In this document: positions 54,601 through 64,000 of the stretch, piece by piece
Layout of the letters: every line of letters begins with the position of its first letter
Position numbering within the stretch: the stretch's first letter is position 1
Assembly: GCA_946800325.1 (NCBI GenBank)
Contig: OX326958.1
Coordinates: 14,722,992-14,786,991, forward strand
Source of the DNA: Luzula sylvatica
Lineage: Eukaryota; Streptophyta; Magnoliopsida; Poales; Juncaceae
DNA: 64,000 nt
Direction of reading: 5' to 3'
Program-made: the position numbers and the translations under genes
Notes under the pieces: generated by a model
Database searches by the model: none
The model's input: the letters and a program-made list of their open reading frames with translations, nothing else
What the model was told of the DNA's origin: nothing

Positions 54601-57600
54601 CTTTTACCACATAACATTTCACCACAATTTACAAACACTGAGACAGTTTGTTTTTCGATTCAAAACAATTTGTTTATGCTTTGGGGAGTTCAAATAACGT
54701 ATTTTTACATCATTTGAATCGTATCTTTTACCACATAACATTTCACCAAAATTTGCAAACACTAAGAAAGTTTGTTTTTCGATTCAAAACAATTTGTTTA
54801 TGCTTTGGGGAGTTCAAATAACGTATTTTGAGATCATTTGAATCGTATCTTTTACCACATAACATTTCACCACAATTTACAAACACTGAGACAGTTTGTT
54901 TTTCGATTCAAAACAATTTGTTTATGCTTTGGGGAGTTCAAATAACGTATTTTTACATCATTTGAATCGTATCTTTTACCACATAACATTTCACCAAAAT
55001 TTGCAAACACTAAGAAAGTTTGTTTTTCGATTCAAAACAATTTGTTTATGCTTTGGGGAGTTCAAATAACGTATTTTGAGATCATTTGAATCGTATCTTT
55101 TACTACATAACATTTCACCAAAATTTACAAACACTAAGAAAGTTTGTTTTTCGATTCAAAACAATCTGTTTATGCTTTGGGGAGTTCAAATAATGTATTT
55201 TGAGATCATTTGAATCGTATCTTTTACCACATAACATTTCACCAAAATTTACAAACACTAAGAAAGTTTATTTTTCGATTTAAAACAATCTGTTTATGCA
55301 TTGGGGAGTTCAAATAACGTATTTTGAGATCATTTGAATCGTATCTTTTACTACATAACATTTCACCAAAATTTACAAACACTAAGAAAGTTTGTTTTTC
55401 GATTCAAAACAATCTGTTTCTGCTATGGGGAGTTCAAATAATGTATTTTGAGATCATTTGAATCGTATCTTTTACCACAAAACATTTCACCAAAATTTAC
55501 AAACACTAAGAAAGTATGTTTTTCGATTCAAAATAATCTGTTTATGCTTTGGGGAGTTCAAATAACGTATTTTGAGATCATTTGAATCGTATCTTTTACA
55601 ACATAACATTTCACCAAAATTTACAAACACTAAGAAAGTTTGATTTTCGATTCAAAACAATCTGTTTATGCTTTGGGGAGTTCAAATAACGTATTTTGAG
55701 ATCATTTGAATCGTATCTTTTACTACATAACATTTCACCAAAATTTACAAACACTAAGAAAGTTTGTTTTTCGATTCAAAACAATCTGTTTATGCTATGG
55801 GGAGTTCAAATAACGTATTTTGAGATCATTTGAATCGTATCTTTTACCACATAACATTTCACCAAAATTTACAAACACTAAGACAGTTTGTTTTTTGATT
55901 CAAAACAATTTGTTTATGCTTTGGGAAGTTCAAATAACGTATTTTTTAGATCATTTGAATCGTATCTTTTACCACATAACATTTCACCAAAATTTACAAA
56001 CACTAAGAAAGTTTGTTTTTCGATTCAAAACAATTTGTTTATGCTTTGGGGAGTTCAAATAACGTATTTTGAGATCATTTGAATCGTATCTTTTACTACA
56101 TAACATTTCACCAAAATTTACAAACACTAAGAAAGTTTGTTTTTCGATTCAAAACAATCTGTTTATGCTATGGGGAGTTCAAATAACGTATTTTGAGATC
56201 ATTTGAATCATATCTTTTACCACATAACATTTCACCAAAATTTACAAACACTAAGACAGTTTGTTTTTTGATTCAAAACAATTTGTTTATGCTTTGGGGA
56301 GTTCAAATAACGTATTTTTAGATCATTTGAATCGTATCTTTTACCACATAACATTTCACCAAAATTTACAAACACTAAGAAAGTTTGTTTTTCGATTCAA
56401 AACAATTTGTTTATGCTTTGGGGAGTTCAAATAACGTATTTTGAGATCATTTGAATCGTATCTTTTACTACATAACATTTCACCAAAATTTACAAACACT
56501 AAGAAAGTTTGTTTTTCGATTCAAAACAATTTGTTTATGCTTTGGGGAGTTCAAATAACATATTTTTACATCATTCGAATCGTATCTTTTACCACATAAC
56601 ATTTCACCAAAATTTACAAACACTAAGAAAGTTTTGTTTTTCGATTCAAAACAATCTGTTTATGCTTCGGGGAGTTGAAATAACGTATTTTCATATCATT
56701 TGAATCGTATCTTTTACTACATAACATTTCACCAAAATTTACAAACACTAAGAAAGTTTGTTTTTCGATACAAAACAATCTGTTTATGCTTTGGGGAGTT
56801 CAAATAACGTATTTTGAGATCATTTGAATCGTATCTTTTACCACATAACATTTCACCAAAATTTACAAACACTAAGAAAGTTTGTTTTTCGATTAAAAAA
56901 AAACTGTTTATGCTTTGGAGAGTTCAAATAACGTATTTTGAGATCATTTGAATCGTATCTTTTACCACATAACATTTCACCAAAATTTACAAACACTAAG
57001 ACAGTTTGTTTTTCGATTCAAAACAATTTGTTTATGCTTTGGGGAGTTCAAATAACGTATTTTTAGATCATTTGAATCGTATCTTTTACCACATAACATT
57101 TCACCAAAATTTACAAACACTAAGAAAGTTTGTTTTTCGATTCAAAACAATTTGTTTATGCTTTGGGGAGTTCAAATAACGTATTTTTAGATCATTTGAA
57201 TCGTATCTTTTACCACATAACATTTCACCAAAATTTACAAACACTAAGAAAGTTTGTTTTTCGATTCAAAACAATCTGTTTATGCTATGGGGAGTTCAAA
57301 TAACGTATTTTGAGATCATTTGAATCGTATCTTTTACCACATAACATTTCACCAAAATTTACAAACACTAAGACAGTTTGTTTTTTGATTCAAAACAATT
57401 TGTTTATGCTTTGGGGAGTTCAAATAACGTATTTTTAGATCATTTGAATCGTATCTTTTACCACATAACATTTCACCAAAATTTACAAACACTAAGAAAG
57501 TTTGTTTTTCGATTCAAAACAATTTGTTTATGCTTTGGGGAGTTCAAATAACGTATTTTGAGATCATTTGAATCGTATCTTTTACTACATAACATTTCAC

Positions 57601-60600
57601 CAAAATTTACAAACACTAAGAAAGTTTGTTTTTCGATTCAAAACAATCTGTTTATGCTATGGGGAGTTCAAATAACGTATTTTGAGATCATTTGAATCAT
57701 ATCTTTTACCACATAACATTTCACCAAAATTTACAAACACTAAGACAGTTTGTTTTTTGATTCAAAACAATTTGTTTATGCTTTGGGGAGTTCAAATAAC
57801 GTATTTTTAGATCATTTGAATCGTATCTTTTACCACATAACATTTCACCAAAATTTACAAACACTAAGAAAGTTTGTTTTTCGATTCAAAACAATTTGTT
57901 TATGCTTTGGGGAGTTCAAATAACGTATTTTGAGATCATTTGAATCGTATCTTTTACTACATAACATTTCACCAAAATTTACAAACACTAAGAAAGTTTG
58001 TTTTTCGATTCAAAACAATTTGTTTATGCTTTGGGGAGTTCAAATAACATATTTTTACATCATTCGAATCGTATCTTTTACCACATAACATTTCACCAAA
58101 ATTTACAAACACTAAGAAAGTTTTGTTTTTCGATTCAAAACAATCTGTTTATGCTTCGGGGAGTTGAAATAACGTATTTTCATATCATTTGAATCGTATC
58201 TTTTACTACATAACATTTCACCAAAATTTACAAACACTAAGAAAGTTTGTTTTTCGATACAAAACAATCTGTTTATGCTTTGGGGAGTTCAAATAACGTA
58301 TTTTGAGATCATTTGAATCGTATCTTTTACCACATAACATTTCACCAAAATTTACAAACACTAAGAAAGTTTGTTTTTCGATTAAAAAAAAACTGTTTAT
58401 GCTTTGGAGAGTTCAAATAACGTATTTTGAGATCATTTGAATCGTATCTTTTACCACATAACATTTCACCAAAATTTACAAACACTAAGACAGTTTGTTT
58501 TTCGATTCAAAACAATTTGTTTATGCTTTGGGGAGTTCAAATAACGTATTTTTAGATCATTTGAATCGTATCTTTTACCACATAACATTTCACCAAAATT
58601 TACAAACACTAAGAAAGTTTGTTTTTCGATTCAAAACAATCTGTTCATGATTTGGGGAGTTCAAATAATGTATTTTGAGATCATTTGAATCGTATCTTTT
58701 ACCACATAACATTTCACCAAAATTTACAAACACTAAGAAATTTTGTTTTTCGATTCAAAACAATCTGTTTATGCTTTGGGGAGTTCAAATAATGTATTTT
58801 GAGATCATTTGAATCGTATCTTTTACCACATAACATTTCACCAAAATTTACAAACACTAAGAAATTTTGTTTTTCGATTCAAAACAATCTGTTTATGCTT
58901 TGGGGAGTTCAAATAACGTATTTTGAGATCATTTGAATCGTATCTTTTACCACATAACATTTCACCAAAATTTACAAACACTAAGAAAGTTTGTTTTTCG
59001 ATTCAAAACAATCTGTTTATGCTTTGGTGAGTTCAAATAACGTATTTTGAGATCATTTGAATCGTATCTTTTACCACATAACATTTCACCAAAATTTACA
59101 AACACTAAGAAAGTTTGGTTGTCGATTCAAAACAATCTGTTTATGCTTTGGGGAGTTGAAATAACGTATTTTGAGATCATTTGAATCGTATCTTTTACCA
59201 CATAACATTTCACCAAAATTTACAAACACTAAGACAGTTTGTTTTTCGATTCAAAACAATTTGTTTATGCTTTAGGGAGTTGAAATAACGTATTTTTAAA
59301 TCATTTGAATCGTAACTTTTACCACATAACATTTCACCAAAATTTACAAACACTAAGAAAGTTTGTTTTTCGATTCAAAACAATTTGTTTATGCTTTGGG
59401 GAGTTCAAATAACGTATTTTGAGAACTTTTGAATCGTATCTTTTTCTACATAACATTTCATCAAAATTTACAAACACTAAGAAAGTTTGTTTTTCGATTC
59501 AAAACAATCTGTTTATGCTTTGGGGAGTTCAAATAACGTATTTTGAGATCATTTGAATCGTATCTTTTACCACATAACATTTCACCAAAATTTACAAACA
59601 CTAAGAAAGTTTGTTTTTCGATTCAAAACAATTTGTTTATGCTTTGGGGAGTTCAAATAACGTATTTTGAGATCATTTGAATCGTATATTTTACTACATA
59701 ACATTTCACCAAAATTTACACACACTAAGAAAGTTTGTTTTTCGATTCAAAACAATATGTTTATGCTTTAGGGAGTTCCAATAACGTATTTGTACATCAT
59801 TTGAATCGTATCTTTTACCACATAACATTTCACCAAAATTAACAAACACTAAGAAATTTTGTTTTTCGATTCAAAACAATCTGTTTATGCTTTGGGGAGT
59901 TCAAATATCGTATTTTGAGATCATTTGAATCGTATCTTTTACTACATAACATTTCACCAAAATTTACAAACACTAAGAAAGTTTGTTTTTCGATTCAAAA
60001 CAATATGTTTATGCTTTAGGGAGTTCCAATAACATATTTTTACATCATTTGAATCGTATATTTTACCACATAACATTTCACCGAAATTAACAAACACAAA
60101 GAAAGTTTGTTTTTCGATTCAAAACAATCTGTTTATGCTTTGGGGAGTTCAAATAACGTATTTTGAGATCATTTGAATCGTATCTTTTACTACATAACAT
60201 TTCACCAAAATTTACAAACACTAAGAAATTTTGTTTTTCGAATCAAAACAATTTGTTTATGCTTTGGGGAGTTCAAATAACGTATTTTGAGATCATTTGA
60301 ATCGTATCTTTTACTACATAACATTTCACCAAAATTTACAAACACTAAGAAAGTTTGTTTTTCGATTCAAAACAATTTGTTTATGCTTTGGGGAGTTCAA
60401 ATAATGTATTTTGAGATCATTTGAATCGTATCTTTTACCACATAACATTTCACCAAAATTTACAAACACTAAGAAAGTTTGTTTTCCGATTCAAAACAAT
60501 CTGTTTATGCTATGGGGAGTTCAAATAACGTATTTTGAGATCATTTGAATCGTATCTTTTACCACATAACATTTCACCAAAATTTACAAACACTAAGACA

Positions 60601-62580
60601 GTTTGTTTTTCGATTCAAAACAATTTGTTTATGCTTTGGGGAGTTCAAATAACGTATTTTTAGATCATTTCAATCGTATCTTTTACCACATAACATTTCA
60701 CCAAAATTTACAAACACTAAGACAGTTTGTTTTTCGATTCAAAACAATTTGTTTATGCTTTGGGGAGTTCAAATAACGTATTTTTAGATCATTTGAATCG
60801 TATCTTTTACCACATAACATTTCACCAAAATTTACAAACACTAAGAAAGTTTGTTTTTCGATTCAAAACAATTTGTTTATGCTTTGGGGAGTTTAAATAA
60901 CGTATTTTGAGATCATTTGAATCGTATCTTTTTCTACATAACATTTCACCAAAATTTACAAACACTAAGAAAGTTTGTTTTTCGATTAAAAACAATATGT
61001 TCATGATTTGGGGAGTTCAAATAATGTATTTTGAGATCATTTGAATCGTATCTTTTACCACATAATATTTCACCAAAATTTACAAACACTAAGAAATTTT
61101 GTTTTTCGATTCAAAACAATCTGTTTATGCTTTGGGGAGTTCAAATAAAGTATTTTGAGATCATTTGAATAGTATCTTTTACCACATAACATTTCACCAA
61201 AATTTACAAACACTAAGAAATTTTGTTTTTCGATTCAAAACAATCTGTTTATGCTTTGGGGAGTTCAAATAACGTATTTTGAGATCATTTGAATCGTATC
61301 TTTTACCACATAACATTTCACCAAAATTTGCAAACACTAAGAAAGTTTGTTTTTCGATTCAAAACAATTTGTTTATGCTTTGGGCAGTTCAAATAACGTA
61401 TTTTTAGATCATTTGAATCGTATCTTTTACTACATAACATTTCACCAAAATTTACAAACACTAAGAAAGTTTGTTTTTCGATTCAAAACAATATGTTTAT
61501 GCTTTGGGGAGTTCCAATAACGTATTTTTACATCATTTGAATCGTATCTTTTACCACATAACATTTCACCAAAATTAACAAACACTAAGAAAGTTTGTTT
61601 TTCGATTCAAAACAATCTTTTTATGCTTTGGGGAGTTCAAATAACGTATTTTGAGATCATTTGAATCGTATCTTTTACCACATAACATTTCACCGAAATT
61701 TACAAACACTAAGAAAGTTTGTTTTTCGATTCAAAACAATCTGTTTATGCTTTGGGGAGTTCAAATAACGTATTTTGAGATCATTTGAATCGTATCTTTT
61801 ACTACATAACATTTCACCAAAATTTACAAACACTAAGAAAGTTTGTTTTTCGATTCAAAACAATTTGTTTATGCTTTGGGGAGTTCAAATAACGTATTTT
61901 GAGATCATTTGAATCGTATCTTTTACTACATAACATTTCACCAAAATTTACAAACACTAAGAAAGTTTGTTTTTCGATTCAAAACAATATGTTTATGCTT
62001 TGGGGAGTTCAAATAATGTATTTTGAGATCATTTGAATCGTATCTTTTACCACATAACATTTCACCAAAATTTACAAACACTAAGAAAGTTTGTTTTTCG
62101 ATTCAAAACAATCTGTTATTGCTATGGGGAGTTCAAATAACGTATTTTGAGATCATTTGAATCGTATCTTTTACCACATAACATTTCACCACAATTTACA
62201 AACACTGAGACAGTTTGTTTTTCGATTCAAAACAATTTGTTTATGCTTTGGGGAGTTCAAATAACGTATTTTTACATCATTTGAATCGTATCTTTTACCA
62301 CATAACATTTCACCAAAATTTGCAAACACTAAGAAAGTTTGTTTTTCGATTCAAAACAATTTGTTTATGCTTTGGGGAGTTCAAATAACGTATTTTGAGA
62401 TCATTTGAATCGTATCTTTTACTACATAACATTTCACCAAAATTTACAAACACTAAGAAAGTTTGTTTTTCGATTCAAAACAATCTGTTTATGCTTTGGG
62501 GAGTTCAAATAATGTATTTTGAGATCATTTGAATCGTATCTTTTACCACATAACATTTCACCAAAATTTACAAACACTAA
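45700..62580. repeat. Tandem ~7.5-kb mega-repeat, about 2.2 copies
   Basis: Copy 1 is about 45.7-53.2 kb, copy 2 about 53.2-60.8 kb and a partial copy 3 about 60.8-62.58 kb. Offsets between copies 1 and 2 change along the block: 7434, 7442, 7691, 7567 bp. The steps are explained by an 8-bp deletion near 45937, a two-monomer gain in copy 2 at about 54.6-55.0 kb with an added T near 55946, and a one-monomer loss in copy 2 near 58615. Copies 2 and 3 keep the 7567-bp offset. Confidence 0.82.
48067..51044. repeat. 12-monomer tandem duplication
   Basis: Two copies of 1489 bp (12 x 124 + 1), joining near 49556. Markers tcatatcttttacc, attaaaaaaaaactg and tttcatatcatttg repeat at 1489 bp. The pair recurs in the next mega-repeat copy (markers at 56509 and 57998). 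Confidence 0.8.
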
Positions 62581-64000
62581 GAAATTTTGTTTTTCGATTC
62601 AAAACAATTTGTTCATGATTTGGGGAGTTCAAATAATGTATTTTGAGATCATTTGAATCGTATCTTTTACCACATAACATTTCACCAAAATTTACAAACA
62701 CTACGAAAGTTTGTTTTTCGATTCAAAACAATCTGTTTATGCTATGGGGAGTTCAAATAACGTATTTTGAGATCATTTGAATCGTATCTTTTACCACATA
62801 ACATTTCACCACAATTTACAAACACTGAGACAGTTTCTTTTTCGATTCAAAACAATTTGTTTATGATTTGGGGAGATCAAATAACGTATTTTAAAATCAT
62901 TTGAATCGTATCTTTTACCACATAACATTTCACCAAAATTTACAAACACTAAGAAAGTTTGTTTTTCGATTAAAAACAATATGTTTATGCTTTGGGGAGT
63001 TCCAATAACGTATTTTTACATCATTTGAATCGTATCTTTTACCACATAACATTTCACCAAAATTAACAAACACTAAGAAAGTTTGTTTTTCGATTCAAAA
63101 CAATCGGTTTATGCTTTGGGGAGTTCAAATAACGTATTTTGAGATCATTTGAATCGTATCTTTTACCACATAACATTTCACCGAAATTTACAAACACTAA
63201 GAAAGTTTGTTTTTCGATTCAAAACAATCTGTTTATGCTTTGGGGAGTTCAAATAACGTATTTTGAGATCATTTGAATCGTATCTTTTACTACATAACAT
63301 TTCACCAAAATTTACAAACACTAAGAAAGTTTGTTTTTCGATTCAAAACAATTTGTTTATGCTTTGGGGAGTTCAAATAACGTATTTTCAGATCATTTGA
63401 ATCGTATCTTTTACTACATAACATTTCACCAAAATTTACAAACACTAAGAAAGTTTGTTTTTCGATTCAAAACAATCTGTTCATGATTTGGGGAGTTCAA
63501 AATAATGTATTTTGAGATCATTTGAATCGTATCTTTTACCACATAACATTTCACCACAATTTACAAACTCTGAGACAGTTTGTTTTTCGATTCAAAACAA
63601 TTTTTTTATGCTTTGGGGAGTTCAAATAACGTATTTTTACATCATTTGAATCGTATCTTTTACCACATAACATTTCACCAAAATTTTCAAACACTAAGAA
63701 AGTTTGTTTTTCGATTCAAAACAATTTGTTTATGCTTTGGGGAGTTGAAATAACGTATTTTGAGATCATTTGAATCGTATCTTTTACTACATAACATTTC
63801 ACCAAAATTTACAAACACTAAGAAAGTTTGTTTTTCGATACAAAACAATCTGTTTATGCTTTGGGGAGTTCAAATAACGTATTTTGAGATCATTTGAATC
63901 GTATCTTTTACCACATAACATTTCACCAAAATTTACAAACACTAAGAAAGTTTGTTTTTCAATTCAAAAAAATCTGTTTATGCTTTGGGGAGTTCAAATA
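62581..64000. repeat. Satellite right of the mega-repeat
   Basis: The order of variants departs from the 55.2-kb counterpart at about 62.58 kb and resembles the 15.8-16.9 and 38.2-39.1 kb blocks (markers cactacgaaag, ctgagacagtt, aatcggttt), though with private changes. The array runs off the window edge. Confidence 0.75.

Larger units (their letters stand above)
11920..64000. repeat. 124-bp satellite array, main block
   Basis: About 420 head-to-tail monomers in one orientation, with no gene or further insertion. The consensus begins gaaagtttgtttttcgattc and ends tttacaaacactaa; about 35 of 124 bases are G or C. Monomers differ by a few diagnostic variants, for example ctgttcatgatttgg, gagttccaataacg, gagtttaaat, gacagtttg and ttttgcttttcg-type substitutions. 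These recur at fixed distances and define higher-order repeats. The family is not one I recognise. A centromeric role is likely from array size, homogeneity and the Athila-type insertion, but it is not shown by sequence. Since 124 is not divisible by 3, the many 60-88-codon frames are chance readings of the repeat. Confidence 0.97.

Noticed and set aside
11920..64000. CRISPR-like array
   Set aside because: Units are 124-bp contiguous monomers without unique spacers and there are no cas genes; the window is eukaryotic satellite.

Overview
The window looks like plant centromeric or pericentromeric heterochromatin. About 53.5 kb is one AT-rich tandem satellite with a 124-bp monomer (about 28% G+C). 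A single LTR retrotransposon of the Ty3/gypsy superfamily, Athila-like, sits inside it. A flowering plant is inferred from the retrotransposon protein type, its tRNA-Asp primer binding site and the arrangement of a satellite array invaded by such an element. I do not recognise the satellite and cannot name a species. I see no host gene, rRNA, tRNA or CRISPR array.

Layout: 1-1335 is satellite (about 11 monomers). 1336 to about 11857 is the retrotransposon, coding on the minus strand. Read left to right it has the complete 3' LTR (1336-~3994), polypurine tract, integrase frame (4151-5614), gag-protease-RT-RNase H frame (5536-9567), primer binding site (9637-9653) and a 5' LTR (9657-~11857) that has lost its outer ~460 bp. 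11854-11937 is a scrambled junction of LTR and satellite scraps. About 11920-64000 is uninterrupted satellite, roughly 420 monomers.

The retrotransposon is young: by eye the two LTRs differ at one base in about 2200 aligned. It is nearly intact, but a one-base frame change separates RNase H from integrase, and no envelope-like frame or chromodomain is present. The TATA box survives in the truncated 5' LTR.

The satellite is hierarchical. 124-bp monomers carrying diagnostic variants form multimers of 10, 12, 15 and 18 monomers, and these lie inside blocks of about 7.4-7.9 kb (60-64 monomers) that are themselves repeated. Single-monomer losses, a two-monomer gain and a hybrid monomer at a duplication boundary record recent unequal exchange. 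Duplication boundaries are read by eye and are good to about one monomer.
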